A stretch of DNA of 64,000 bases from Candidatus Dadabacteria bacterium (lineage in GTDB: Bacteria > Desulfobacterota_D > UBA1144 > Nemesobacterales > Nemesobacteraceae), in the NCBI GenBank assembly GCA_022822065.1, contig JAJECI010000005.1, forward strand, positions 1 to 64,000, read 5' to 3'. Each line of letters starts with the position of its first letter. Position 1 is the stretch's first letter. Made by a program: the position numbers and the translations under genes. The notes beneath the pieces were generated by a model. The model did not search any database. It saw nothing but the letters and a program-made list of their open reading frames with translations, and was not told the origin of the DNA. This document shows positions 26,392 to 35,049 of the stretch, piece after piece.

Positions 26392-27417
26392 TCAGAGAAG
26401 TTTTGGCTGACCCTCGCTCGGGCTGAGTCCCAGATGCCTGTAGGCGAGCTTCGTAGCCTTTCTTCCCCTGGGGGTCTTTTCCACCAGCCCCTCTCTTATC
26501 AGGAAGGGTTCGTAGACGTTCTCTATCGTGTCCTTTTCCTCGCTCACCGCAGCTGAGATGGTGTCTATTCCTACGGGACCCCCTCCGAATTTTTCGATTA
26601 TGGCGGTGAGTATCGCCCTGTCAAGGTTGTCAAGGCCCATTGAATCTATCTCAAGCATCGAGAGCGCGTCCCTGACCACGGTCTCGGTTATGCGTCCGTC
26701 CGATTTCATCTGGGAGTAGTCCCTCACCCTCTTAAGAAGCCTGTTGGCTATCCTGGGAGTTCCCCTCGCCCTCGAGGTCATCTCGCGGGCCCCTTCGTCC
26801 GTTATCTCGACTCCAAGAATCCCGGAGGACCTTTTCACTATGCTTGAGAGCTCTTCCGTGCTGTAGTAGTCAAGCCTGAGTTCGACCCCGAAGCGGGAAC
26901 GGAACGGGGAGGTGAGAAGTCCCGTTCTGGTCGTCGCTCCTATTAGGGTGAACCTGTTGAGGTTTATTTTCACCGATCTTGCCGTCGGGCCTTCTCCTAT
27001 CATGAGGTCAATTTCGAAATCCTCCATGGCGGAGTAGAGATATTCCTCGACGACCCTGTTTATCCTGTGTATCTCATCAACGAAAAGCACGTCCTTTTCG
27101 TCGAGGTTGGTAAGCATGGAAGCGAGATCTCCGGTTCTTTCGAGGACAGGCCCCGAGGTGAGGTGCAGACCCACGCCGAGTTCATTCGCGAATATGTGGG
27201 CGAGGGTGGTTTTTCCAAGTCCCGGGGGACCGGAGAGAAGGACGTGATCGAGGGCCTCGCCTCTTGCCTTGGTGGCGCCGATGAATATGGCGACCTGCTC
27301 CTTAACGCTCGGCTGCCCGATAAAGTCCCGAAGAAAAGCGGGACGGAGATTTAAGTCCGTAAGCTCGTCTGTTTCCGTGTATTCGGGCGAAACGGTTTTT
27401 CTCGTGTCCTGTGTCAT
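26392..27417 (-). CDS. ruvB: Holliday junction branch-migration ATPase RuvB
   Basis: A 341-aa AAA+ motor that drives branch migration with RuvA. Walker A is [11 protein letters not shown] near residues 64-74, Walker B VDEIHR, and the sensor region [19 protein letters not shown]. The C-terminal winged-helix carries [12 protein letters not shown] and the RTPRGR-type tail ([10 protein letters not shown]). Start codon directly follows the ruvA stop. Confidence 0.97.
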   Translation of the reverse strand: MTQDTRKTVSPEYTETDELTDLNLRPAFLRDFIGQPSVKEQVAIFIGATKARGEALDHVLLSGPPGLGKTTLAHIFANELGVGLHLTSGPVLERTGDLASMLTNLDEKDVLFVDEIHRINRVVEEYLYSAMEDFEIDLMIGEGPTARSVKINLNRFTLIGATTRTGLLTSPFRSRFGVELRLDYYSTEELSSIVKRSSGILGVEITDEGAREMTSRARGTPRIANRLLKRVRDYSQMKSDGRITETVVRDALSMLEIDSMGLDNLDRAILTAIIEKFGGGPVGIDTISAAVSEEKDTIENVYEPFLIREGLVEKTPRGRKATKLAYRHLGLSPSEGQPKLL

Positions 27418-28002
27418 CTACTTCCTAATCACCTTGAGAGAATCCCGAAGCACATCCTCTATGGAACCTGAGGCCTCGATGATCTTTTTGATCTCGGGGG
27501 TTTTCTTTTCCACCTCGGCCTTCGTGTAGCCCAGGTTAAGCAGCGCGGAAATCGTGTCGTTAAGCATGGTGTTCGATGCCGAGGGCTCTTCGTCCGCCGC
27601 GAGGTCGTCAAGCTTGTCCTTTAGTTCGTTTACTATCTTGGTAGCGGTCCTGGCGCCGACCCCACGGATTTTTTTCTGCGCCAAGTCCCCGTTTATTACG
27701 GACCTTACGAGCTCCGAAACGGAAATGTTCGAAAGCACGTTCGTGGCCGCTTTCGGCCCTATTCCGGAAACGCCGATGAGTTTTTCAAAGAGTTTTTTTT
27801 CCGCTTCAGTGAGAAACCCGAACAACTCAATGCTGTTCTCCCTCTGGCTTGTATGTATTTTGAGTTCGACTTTCTCCCCCACGGCTCCGAGATCATAGTA
27901 AGTCGAAAGCGGAACGGTAACGCCGTAACCGACCCCGTTTACGTCAATGACGACGGTTCCGATTTCCTTACAAGCGATTTCGCCTCTAAGCAGATAGATC
28001 AT
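27418..28002 (-). CDS. ruvA: Holliday junction DNA-binding protein RuvA
   Basis: A 194-aa tetrameric junction-binding protein. The N-terminal OB fold has DVNGVGYGVTVPLSTY, the helix-hairpin-helix motifs are GVSGIGPKAATNVLS and GVGARTATKIVNELKDK, and the C-terminal domain III (LLNLGYTKAEVEK) contacts RuvB. It overlaps ruvC by 17 nt and abuts ruvB, so all three form one operon. Confidence 0.96.
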   Translation of the reverse strand: MIYLLRGEIACKEIGTVVIDVNGVGYGVTVPLSTYYDLGAVGEKVELKIHTSQRENSIELFGFLTEAEKKLFEKLIGVSGIGPKAATNVLSNISVSELVRSVINGDLAQKKIRGVGARTATKIVNELKDKLDDLAADEEPSASNTMLNDTISALLNLGYTKAEVEKKTPEIKKIIEASGSIEDVLRDSLKVIRK

Positions 28003-28552
28003 TTACGGTGAATCTCTTTTTCCTGCGTCGGCTTCCTGCACTGCCAACAGTGCCGTCCGGCAGTCCGTATTTTGAAAGACTTAAGTGGCAGATCGCGATC
28101 GCGAGTGCGTCCGACTCGTCCGTGCTTTGAAATTCGCTGACTCCGAGCATGTAGGAAAGCATTTTCTGCATCTCCTCCTTTCCCGCTCTTCCTCTGCCGG
28201 TCAGGGCGAGCTTTACCCTAGTGGGCGCGTACTCGCTTACCGGGATTCCTCTCTGCGCCGCCGCCAGGATCGCTATTCCCCTCGACTGGCCGAGTTTTAT
28301 GGCGCTTCTCGCGTTTTTGGCGAAAAACATCTCCTCGACCGATACGACCGAGGGAGAGTAATCGTCGATTACACTCAGGATCCCGACATAGATATCGTTC
28401 AGTCTTTCGGAAGCGGAATTTCCCGGTCTGGGAGTGATTGTTCCACTGGTTACGTAGCTTAACCGGTTTCCCGCGCCGTCCACGATTCCGTAGCCGCAGG
28501 ACCTTGATCCGGGGTCGATTCCCATGACCCTGGTGTCGGAGTTTTTATCCAA
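27986..28552 (-). CDS. ruvC: Crossover junction endodeoxyribonuclease RuvC
   Basis: A 188-aa Holliday junction resolvase with RNase H fold. The first catalytic aspartate is in [14 protein letters not shown], glutamate in [11 protein letters not shown], and the final acidic pair in [13 protein letters not shown]. Overlaps yebC by 8 nt upstream and ruvA by 17 nt downstream. Confidence 0.96.
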   Translation of the reverse strand: MDKNSDTRVMGIDPGSRSCGYGIVDGAGNRLSYVTSGTITPRPGNSASERLNDIYVGILSVIDDYSPSVVSVEEMFFAKNARSAIKLGQSRGIAILAAAQRGIPVSEYAPTRVKLALTGRGRAGKEEMQKMLSYMLGVSEFQSTDESDALAIAICHLSLSKYGLPDGTVGSAGSRRRKKRFTVNDLSA

Positions 28553-29291
28553 TTGCCTCGAGTAACTGCTCGTCTATATCGAAGTTGGCGTACACGTTCT
28601 GAACGTCGTCGCTGTCTTCAAGCGCTTCCATCAGCCTTATCATGTGCTCGGCTTCCCGGCCCTCGATTCTAACGTTTGTCTGCGGTATCATGGTGACTTC
28701 GGCCGACTCGTACTGAATTCCGGCGTCGGAGACCGCCCTCTTTACAACTTCATAGCTGTCCGTCGGGGTTATCACCACTATCTCGCTGTCCTCGGTACGC
28801 ACGTCGTCGGCTCCCGCGTCTATCACCAGGTCGAAAAGCGCATCCTCATCGACCGAGTCTCCGGCAAACGCGATTCTTCCCTTAAGATCGAACATCCACG
28901 CGACGCAGCCGTTCTCCCCGAGCCCTCCGCCGTGTTTGGTGAATATCCTTCTTATTTCGGATACGGTCCTGTTTCTGTTGTCAGTAAGGGTTTTTACGTA
29001 TACGGCGCTTCCGCCGGGTCCGTATCCTTCGTAAAATATTTCGTTGTAGACTACTCCCTCAATGTCCCCGGTGCCCCGTTTTATGGCCCTCTCGATCGTG
29101 TCGTTTGGCATGTTGGCACCCTTCGCGGTCGCTACAGCGGTGCGAAGACGCGGGTTGGATTCCGTATCGCTTCCCCCTTCCTTGGCGGCGACCGTAAGCT
29201 CCCTGATAAGCTTGGTGAATATCTTTCCCCTCTTGGCGTCAACCGCGGCTTTTCTGTGTTTTATGTTCGCCCATTTGGAATGGCCTGCCAT
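28545..29291 (-). CDS. yebC: YebC/PmpR/TACO1-family protein
   Basis: A 248-aa protein beginning [21 protein letters not shown], then [36 protein letters not shown] and [13 protein letters not shown]. The family includes transcriptional regulators and translation factors that help ribosomes through difficult stretches. Linkage to ruvC is widespread in bacteria. It heads the yebC-ruvC-ruvA-ruvB operon. Confidence 0.95.
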   Translation of the reverse strand: MAGHSKWANIKHRKAAVDAKRGKIFTKLIRELTVAAKEGGSDTESNPRLRTAVATAKGANMPNDTIERAIKRGTGDIEGVVYNEIFYEGYGPGGSAVYVKTLTDNRNRTVSEIRRIFTKHGGGLGENGCVAWMFDLKGRIAFAGDSVDEDALFDLVIDAGADDVRTEDSEIVVITPTDSYEVVKRAVSDAGIQYESAEVTMIPQTNVRIEGREAEHMIRLMEALEDSDDVQNVYANFDIDEQLLEAIG

Positions 29292-29381
29292 CTTAGCTCA
29301 CCCCCGTTGTTTCTCTGTTTCCGTGCATTTCTGCATAAAGTATAACCGAAAATCCCCTAAAATTGCCACAGCGCTTCGAAG

Positions 29382-29404
29382 ACTCCCCGCTGCGGGCGGG
29401 GAGT
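29382..29404. repeat. Perfect 9-bp inverted repeat
   Basis: ACTCCCCGC, 5-nt loop TGCGG, GCGGGGAGT. There is no U-run on either side and it lies upstream of both divergent genes, so it is not a terminator of any visible gene. Confidence 0.6.
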
Positions 29405-29424
29405 GCCACTGAGACCGAAACCTC

Positions 29425-29452
29425 TTGACATTTTTTCTCATTCGTGTATTTA
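29425..29452 (+). promoter_or_regulatory. Upstream promoter P1 before rho
   Basis: TTGACA (29425-29430), 16-bp spacer, TATTTA (29447-29452). It could give a long rho leader of about 290 nt or a separate short transcript ending at the hairpin near 29570. Confidence 0.5.
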
Positions 29453-29547
29453 CTAAAAGCAGTTCCAGCCGCAGGATCCTAGGTGTTAATACGCTTGTCA
29501 GGCGGGAGCGGGATTCTCATGGAAAAGCGGTGGGGTTTTCTGCGGAG

Positions 29548-29577
29548 CAAACTTTTCTCCTGGCAAGTTTGATTTTA
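29548..29577 (+). terminator. Weak terminator-like hairpin upstream of rho
   Basis: CAAACTT (29548-29554), 10-nt loop, AAGTTTG (29565-29571), then ATTTTAG. The stem is perfect but A/T-rich. It falls just before promoter P2. Confidence 0.35.
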
Positions 29578-29581
29578 GATA

Positions 29582-29610
29582 TTGACAAGCCCGTTACGCG
29601 GCAATACTAT
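29582..29610 (+). promoter_or_regulatory. Promoter P2 for rho
   Basis: TTGACA (29582-29587), 17-bp spacer, TACTAT (29605-29610). Transcription would start near 29617, leaving a 134-nt leader before the rho ATG. Confidence 0.65.
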
Positions 29611-29750
29611 TAACTGTATCGATTATACTGATTTTTCACTTTGAACTCTTAACGCGCGAGATTGTCGCATTCCTGACACTTCAAAAGATTTCGATTATTT
29701 TTTGAACCAAAAAACTTAACAATACCTTTTAGTTCAAGGAGTTTTACCGT

Positions 29751-31076
29751 ATGGCAAAAGTCTCTAAAGCGGAAGCTGCCGACGCTGTCCAGAAAAAAGG
29801 GGAGCAGAAAAACGGAAACGGCAAGCTGCTTTACCTGAACGATCTCAGGGCTAAAAAGCCCTCGGACCTGATAAAACTCAGCAGGCAGGCAGGCATTGAA
29901 GATACCGCCAGAATGGCGAAGCAGGACCTTATCTATTCCCTGCTCAAGGCACAGAGTGAAAGCCATGGTTCCATAATAGCCGAAGGGGTGCTTGAAATCC
30001 TGGCCGAAGGTTATGGTTTCCTGAGGTCTCCCAAATACAGCTATCTGCCTAGCCCGGACGACATATACGTTTCGAAATCACAGATAAGATCTTTCAGCCT
30101 CAAAACCGGGGATACGATAACAGGCCTTGTGAGGCTCCCGAGAGAGGGGGAGAAGAACCTGGCCCTTCTCAAAATAGAGGAGGCAAACTACGACTCTCCC
30201 GAGATATGCAGGCAGAGAACGCCTTTTGAGGGACTCATTCCCCTTCACCCGGAAGAGAAAATAGACCTTGAATATGAAAAAGACGAGTTCTGCTCGAGGG
30301 TGATGAATCTTTTCGTGCCAGTGGGGAAGGGGCAGAGAGCAGTGATAGTGGCTCCTCCCCGCACCGGTAAGACCATAATAATCCAGAGAATAGCCAATGC
30401 GATAACCGCAAGTCACCCAGAAATCGAGCTTTTCGTTCTGCTCATAGACGAGCGCCCGGAGGAGGTCACCGACATGCAGAGGTCGGTCAAGGGAGAAGTC
30501 GTGAGTTCGACTTTCGACGAACCGGCGCAAAGGCACATACAGGTCGCCGACATGGTGATCGAGAAGGCTAAAAGATATGTCGAGCACGGAAAGGACGTCG
30601 TTATCTTGCTGGACAGCCTTACCAGACTTGCAAGGGCGAGCAACACGGTGACTCCCGCAAGCGGGAAAGTGCTCTCCGGAGGAATAGAGGCAAACGCTCT
30701 TCAGCGTCCCAAGAGATTCTTCGGAGCGGCGAGAAACACCGAGGAGGGAGGAAGCCTTACCATAATAGCTACCGCCCTTATAGATACCGGAAGCCGCATG
30801 GACGAGGTTATCTTCGAGGAGTTCAAGGGAACGGGAAACATGGAAGTGTACCTTGACCGCCGCCTTGCGGAGAGAAGGGTGTTCCCCGCCATAGATCTCC
30901 AGAGGTCGGGAACCAGGAAGGAAGAGCTTCTTATCGCGGAGTCCGAGCTTAACCGCATATGGCTTCTTCGGAAAATACTCAACCCGATGAACACCACCGA
31001 AGCGATGGAATTTCTGCTTGACAAGCTCCGGGACACTAAAAGCAACACGGACTTTCTTAACATGATGCACCAGTAA
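29751..31076 (+). CDS. rho: Transcription termination factor Rho
   Basis: A 441-aa hexameric RNA helicase that terminates transcription. The N-terminal helix bundle has LKKPSDL-type [14 protein letters not shown] near residues 30-45. The primary RNA site includes [23 protein letters not shown], Walker A is APPRTGKT near 205, [14 protein letters not shown] follows, and the Q/R loop region precedes RKEELL near 387. A short Lys/Glu-rich extension precedes the usual start. ATG at 29751 lies behind AAGGAG. The long leader is consistent with the autoregulation by attenuation known for rho in E. coli, though no leader peptide is evident. Confidence 0.97.
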   Translation: MAKVSKAEAADAVQKKGEQKNGNGKLLYLNDLRAKKPSDLIKLSRQAGIEDTARMAKQDLIYSLLKAQSESHGSIIAEGVLEILAEGYGFLRSPKYSYLPSPDDIYVSKSQIRSFSLKTGDTITGLVRLPREGEKNLALLKIEEANYDSPEICRQRTPFEGLIPLHPEEKIDLEYEKDEFCSRVMNLFVPVGKGQRAVIVAPPRTGKTIIIQRIANAITASHPEIELFVLLIDERPEEVTDMQRSVKGEVVSSTFDEPAQRHIQVADMVIEKAKRYVEHGKDVVILLDSLTRLARASNTVTPASGKVLSGGIEANALQRPKRFFGAARNTEEGGSLTIIATALIDTGSRMDEVIFEEFKGTGNMEVYLDRRLAERRVFPAIDLQRSGTRKEELLIAESELNRIWLLRKILNPMNTTEAMEFLLDKLRDTKSNTDFLNMMHQ

Positions 31077-31089
31077 GACCATCTGGTGC
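31067..31089 (+). other. Hairpin enclosing the rho stop codon
   Basis: GCACCAG (31067-31073), loop TAAGACCAT, CTGGTGC (31083-31089): a perfect 7-bp stem whose loop begins exactly with the rho TAA. No U-run follows. It may protect the mRNA 3' end or affect release. Confidence 0.55.
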
Positions 31090-31265
31090 CTGTACCGGTC
31101 AAGAGAAACCGCGACACTTCCACATAAACTTCCTTTGCTTTTACTTGGGCATCTTTTCCTGAAGATAATCCTCGGATATTAAGAAGTGGAATTTCTGGAA
31201 GTAAAAGCTTGTGTCTCGCTTTACAATCGGCTTGTTGATTTCGAGATGTATCTGCTTGGAAGGGG

Positions 31266-31288
31266 AAGGGCGGAGATCTGCCCTTTTT
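31266..31288 (+). terminator. Intrinsic terminator, probably for rho
   Basis: AAGGGC (31266-31271), 8-nt loop containing AGATCT, GCCCTT and a five-T run to 31288. Nearest upstream plus-strand gene is rho. It abuts the end of the truncated transposase frame. Confidence 0.65.
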
Positions 31289-31771
31289 CTATCGTCGCGT
31301 ACTCTTGCCCGCGCCGGTTTTTTGCTTGACTCTGCGTACTCTGGGTTCGGCAATCCTGCCTTTGCTCACCGTTAAACCGCGTTCTGATAAGCACTCCCCG
31401 GTGAGACGGAGCAGTTCTTCGGCCATTTGATGTCTCAGCAAAAAGTGGCGGAACTTGCAGATAGTGGTTTCGTCCGGAATCCTCTGGATTGACACGCCGG
31501 CAAAACGGCGCATGGACTCAATATCATAAAGGCTTTCTTCCATTGCCGGGTCCGACAGGCCGTACCATTGCTGCATCAGATAAATTCGCAGCATAACCCT
31601 GGCCGGAATAGGTCGGCGTCCCTTGCGCGACTTCGGATATTTGCTTAGTATAGGTTCAAGCAGTGGTTCCCACGGCAAGATCTCGTCCATTTTTTCAAGG
31701 AACCGCTGTTTACGGGTTACTTTCTTTTTGTTTTTGTAGGCTAAATCAGAAAAACTGGGTTTATTCGGCAT
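31289..31771 (-). pseudogene. Truncated IS5-family transposase
   Basis: Encodes 160 aa. The first 130 or so match the N-terminal half of IS5-type transposases: RFLEKMDEILPWEPLLE, KGRRPIPARVMLRIYLMQQWYGLSDPAMEE and RIPDETTICKFRHFL. After LTVSKG the expected IVDATII catalytic region is missing; the frame runs through an unrelated basic stretch and stops. Thus the DDE catalytic domain is absent. ATG at 31771 has GAGAGGA upstream. No matching terminal inverted repeats were recognised. A relic of an insertion between rho and the HemQ-like gene. Confidence 0.85.
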
Positions 31772-31886
31772 TACCCCCGTCCTCTCTTCTCTGTAATACT
31801 ATACCACAGCGGCTTGATAGAGATTTATCGCATTGAGTTAGGCCTTTAAATCATAGATAATTAACCCCTGAGTCTGGTGATGAAAC

Positions 31887-32606
31887 ATGAGCAAACCCGA
31901 AGACAACCCGCTTGACTTAAGCGAGAAAGGAAGAGGAGGCGAGTCTCTTGACAGGAGGCTTTTCGTGCAGTTTCTGGGTTTCGGGGGTATCGATCCGGCG
32001 GGTGAATCCCTTTTGGTTCGCGATCTTGAGAACTCCTCTTTAACGGCCGTTCTTTATTCGGACATAAATGATTACAAAGGCGCGGGCCTTTTGACCATGA
32101 GCGAGGACCCCGAATTTTTCGTTACGGAACTCAGGCAATTTCTCTCCGACTCCTCTTTTGCCGTACTTGAGCCGAAGCCTGAGCACACGATGCTCGGAAG
32201 GACTTACGCGCTCGGTTATGAGAAAGATCTTGAGAGAACGCTGATTTCGGGCCCGAAGCAGAAAATCTTTGACCCGAAGCTTGTCTGGGCCATATGGTAC
32301 CCGCTCAGGAGGGCGAAGGCCTTTGAAACCCTCACTCACGAGGAGCAAAGAGCTGTTCTTGGGGAACACGGCAAGGTGGGGTTTCAGTTCGGGGACGCGG
32401 GATACGCAAAGGACATCCGTCTTGCGAGTCACGGTTTTGACAAGAACGACAATGATTTCGTGATAGGGATTCTGGGCGGAGATCTCTATCCGCTCTCCGC
32501 GCTTGTGGAGAGGATGAGAAAGACGCAGCAGACTTCAAGGTACCTTGAAAGCCTGGGACCGTTTTTTATCGGCAAAAAACTGTTTTCAACCGCACAGGCC
32601 ACATGA
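31887..32606 (+). CDS. hemQ: Chlorite dismutase-family haem protein, HemQ-like
   Basis: A 239-aa protein of the chlorite dismutase superfamily. In HemQ this fold decarboxylates coproheme to haem in the last step of the coproporphyrin-dependent pathway. Visible: WAIWYPLRR near residues 134-141 (the YP tyrosine used in HemQ), EHGKVGFQF near 160-168, ASHGFDKNDNDFVIGI with a histidine at 182 in the proximal haem-ligand position, and the closing TSRYLESLGPFFIGKKL. The N-terminal LDRRLFVQFLGF supports a full-length protein. A chlorite-degrading enzyme or an unassigned family member remains possible. Its TGA overlaps the ftsY ATG. Confidence 0.75.
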   Translation: MSKPEDNPLDLSEKGRGGESLDRRLFVQFLGFGGIDPAGESLLVRDLENSSLTAVLYSDINDYKGAGLLTMSEDPEFFVTELRQFLSDSSFAVLEPKPEHTMLGRTYALGYEKDLERTLISGPKQKIFDPKLVWAIWYPLRRAKAFETLTHEEQRAVLGEHGKVGFQFGDAGYAKDIRLASHGFDKNDNDFVIGILGGDLYPLSALVERMRKTQQTSRYLESLGPFFIGKKLFSTAQAT

Positions 32607-33934
32607 AAGAGATTACTGAGCTTTTATCGGCACTTGAAACCCATATCGATCCGGAGATCGCTATCCCGATCGTGGTGGCAGTCATCGTATTTGCCGCGGT
32701 TTATTTTCTCTTCAGGAAAAAAGAAGTTCCGCCGGAGACCGTGGCGAAGGAGCAGCCCGAGGCCGTTTCCGCTGAGCCTGAAGGGGTGGAGCCGCCGCCC
32801 GAACCCTCCGCCCCGGAAGTCGCGCCCGTCCAGGTTGCCGAACCTGCGCCTGAACCGATAGAGGTTCCCGAAGAGCCCGCTCTCCCTGAAGAAACGGAAG
32901 CTGAACCTGAAGAACTGAGAACCGAAGAGGAGCCGGAAGAAGAAAAGGTTGCCCAAGAGCCGGAGGAGGAAATCACTGCGGAAGAGGAAGAAGATGATAC
33001 GGAGGGGGATTTCTTCTCGAGACTGAGCCTCGGACTTTCAAAGACCCGCAGGGGGATTCTGCAGAATCTTGAGTACGTTTTCTCATCCGGGAGGATTGAT
33101 GATGCGGCTTGGGATGAGTTCGAGGAGATACTCATAATGTCGGATATGGGAGTTGCGACCACCGCGAAACTGCGAGAGAAAGTCTCGTCCGCGGTTGGGG
33201 CTGGGGGAAGCGGAGACATGGAGAAAATAAAAACCCTTCTTGAAAAGGAGATTCTCGATATCCTGAGGGAAGTCGAGAGCCCGGTGACTGATCTTTCCGC
33301 CAAGCCGACGGTTTTCATGGTGGCGGGAGTTAACGGCGTCGGAAAAACTACTTCAATAGGAAAAATCGCCAACAGGTTCACACGGGAAGGAAAGAAGGTA
33401 ATGGTGGCCGCCGCCGATACGTTCAGGGCGGCCGCGGTTGAGCAGCTCGGGGTGTGGGCCGAACGGGTGGGAAGCGATTTTCTTCGCGGCCAGACCGGGG
33501 CGGACCCATCCGCAGTGGCTTACGACGCGGTAAAGGCGTCGGTCTCAAGAGACATTGACCTGCTCGTGATAGATACCGCCGGGCGGGTTCACACGAAAAC
33601 AGGACTTATGGACGAACTCAAGAAGCTGAGGAAAGTGGTCGCCCGTGAACTCGAGGGAGCCCCCCATGAAACTCTCCTTGTCGTTGACGCCACTACCGGG
33701 CAGAATGCCGTGGAGCAGGCCAGGGTTTTTGGCGAAGCCATCGGGGTGACCGGTATAGTGCTTACCAAGCTCGACGGGACCGCCAAGGGGGGGATAATAG
33801 TGGCGATAGCGGAACAGCTTGGTCTCCCGGTGAAGTACATAGGCGTTGGGGAAGGTCTAGGGGACCTGCGCGAATTTGACGCCGAACAGTTCACAAAAGC
33901 GCTTTTCACATCGGACAAGGAGGCCTTGCACTAG
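32603..33934 (+). CDS. ftsY: Signal recognition particle receptor FtsY
   Basis: A 443-aa SRP receptor. A membrane anchor near residues 16-35 (IAIPIVVAVIVFAAVYFLF) is followed by a long Glu/Pro-rich acidic linker (about 40-135) and the NG domain. G motifs are AGVNGVGKTTSIGK, ADTFRAAAVEQL, IDTAGRVHTK and TKLDGTAKGG. ATG overlaps the HemQ-like stop (ATGA). The anchored N-terminus is a membrane-bound FtsY type. Confidence 0.96.
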   Translation: MKEITELLSALETHIDPEIAIPIVVAVIVFAAVYFLFRKKEVPPETVAKEQPEAVSAEPEGVEPPPEPSAPEVAPVQVAEPAPEPIEVPEEPALPEETEAEPEELRTEEEPEEEKVAQEPEEEITAEEEEDDTEGDFFSRLSLGLSKTRRGILQNLEYVFSSGRIDDAAWDEFEEILIMSDMGVATTAKLREKVSSAVGAGGSGDMEKIKTLLEKEILDILREVESPVTDLSAKPTVFMVAGVNGVGKTTSIGKIANRFTREGKKVMVAAADTFRAAAVEQLGVWAERVGSDFLRGQTGADPSAVAYDAVKASVSRDIDLLVIDTAGRVHTKTGLMDELKKLRKVVARELEGAPHETLLVVDATTGQNAVEQARVFGEAIGVTGIVLTKLDGTAKGGIIVAIAEQLGLPVKYIGVGEGLGDLREFDAEQFTKALFTSDKEALH

Positions 33935-33942
33935 GTTTTTTT

Positions 33943-35049
33943 ATGCCCGCTCGAGATGACAGGGAGTTTATGAAAGAAGCCCTGAGGCTTGCCCTCAGAG
34001 GAGAAGGGTGCACCAGCCCCAATCCCATGGTTGGTGCCGTCTGCGTACTCGGGGGACAGATTGTGGGCCGCGGCTACCATAAAAAAGCCGGGTCTCCACA
34101 TGCGGAAATAGAAGCGTTCTTAGATGCCGCCAAAAAAGGAATTTCTCTTAAGGGCGCCACGCTTTACGTGACGCTTGAACCCTGCTGCCATACGGGAAAG
34201 CGCACTCCTCCGTGTACCGACGCCATAGCAGCCTCGGGCATATCCGATGTTGTCGTGGGAGCTATTGACCCTAATCCCAAAGTAAGCGGAAAAGGGGTGG
34301 CCAAGCTTCGCGAAAACGGGATAGCGGTGAGAACGGGGGTCCTTGAGAGGGAATGCACGGAAATAAACGAGTTTTTCAACAAGCACATCATCTCGGGGCT
34401 TCCTTTCGTCATCTTAAAATGTGCTTCCACCGTTGATGGCAAGATAGCTTCCGCGACAGGCGATTCCAAGTGGATAGGAAGCGTAAGGCAAAGGAAAATG
34501 GCCCATCGTCTGAGAAAAAAAGCGGATGCAGTGATTGTCGGGATAAACACGGTGCTTGAGGACGACCCGGGACTTGACGTTCGCCTGGTCGGGGGAACTG
34601 TCCGGCAGCCGGTTCCGGTGATTATGGATTCAAAACTTCGTATTCCACCCGAAGCGAAGGTCCTAAGAACTCATTCCCGCTCGATAATAGCTACCACGAA
34701 GAGACCGGGGAAGCTTGAGGAAAAAAGGTTCCGCGAACTCGGCGCCGAGATACTGAGGTTGGAATCCGACGCCACGGGGCGAGTACCCGCCGCAGACCTT
34801 CTTCGTGAACTTGGTGCCGAGGGAATGTGCGGAGTTTTGGTTGAAGGGGGAAGCAGGGTAGGGGCCTGTTTTCTCCGCGAAGGCTTGGTTGACAAGGTGG
34901 TCTTCTTTTACGCGCCCAAGATTATCGGAGGCGATGGGGTGAGCATGGTCGGCAATCTTGGAAAGCAATCGATTGAAGATGCTATCAATATCAAGAATAT
35001 TAAGGTCAGAAGGTTCGGCGATGAAGTGATGATAGAGGGTTATATATGA
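33943..35049 (+). CDS. ribD: Bifunctional riboflavin biosynthesis deaminase/reductase
   Basis: A 368-aa RibD. The N-terminal deaminase (about 1-150) has SPNPMVGAV, the zinc motif SPHAEIEAF and PCCHTGKRTPPCTDA. The C-terminal reductase (about 150-368) has LKCASTVDGKIA, DAVIVGINTVLEDDP, and VLVEGGSRVGACFL. It catalyses two successive steps of riboflavin synthesis. The following nadD ATG overlaps its stop by 4 nt. ribF lies far downstream at 62426. Confidence 0.96.
   Translation: MPARDDREFMKEALRLALRGEGCTSPNPMVGAVCVLGGQIVGRGYHKKAGSPHAEIEAFLDAAKKGISLKGATLYVTLEPCCHTGKRTPPCTDAIAASGISDVVVGAIDPNPKVSGKGVAKLRENGIAVRTGVLERECTEINEFFNKHIISGLPFVILKCASTVDGKIASATGDSKWIGSVRQRKMAHRLRKKADAVIVGINTVLEDDPGLDVRLVGGTVRQPVPVIMDSKLRIPPEAKVLRTHSRSIIATTKRPGKLEEKRFRELGAEILRLESDATGRVPAADLLRELGAEGMCGVLVEGGSRVGACFLREGLVDKVVFFYAPKIIGGDGVSMVGNLGKQSIEDAINIKNIKVRRFGDEVMIEGYI

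Larger units (their letters stand above)
29292..29750. other. 459-bp divergent intergenic region between yebC and rho
   Basis: No convincing protein gene. It holds a perfect 9-bp GC hairpin (29382-29404), a first plus-strand promoter (29425-29452), a second A/T-rich 7-bp hairpin followed by ATTTTAG (29548-29577), and a second plus-strand promoter (29582-29610). After that come about 140 bp of A/T-rich leader before rho. A 62-codon TTG-started frame at 29425-29613 overlaps the promoter and has no family features. Confidence 0.6.

Noticed and set aside
29425-29613. 62-codon frame upstream of rho
   Set aside because: Starts inside a promoter, has no ribosome site and no family features; kept only as a possible non-coding transcript region.
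30078-31082. 334-codon open frame antisense to rho
   Set aside because: Low-complexity mirror of a strongly conserved gene; no family motif and no ribosome site.
32701-33381. 226-codon serine-rich frame antisense to ftsY
   Set aside because: Serine repeats are the complement of the Glu/Pro-rich acidic linker of FtsY.
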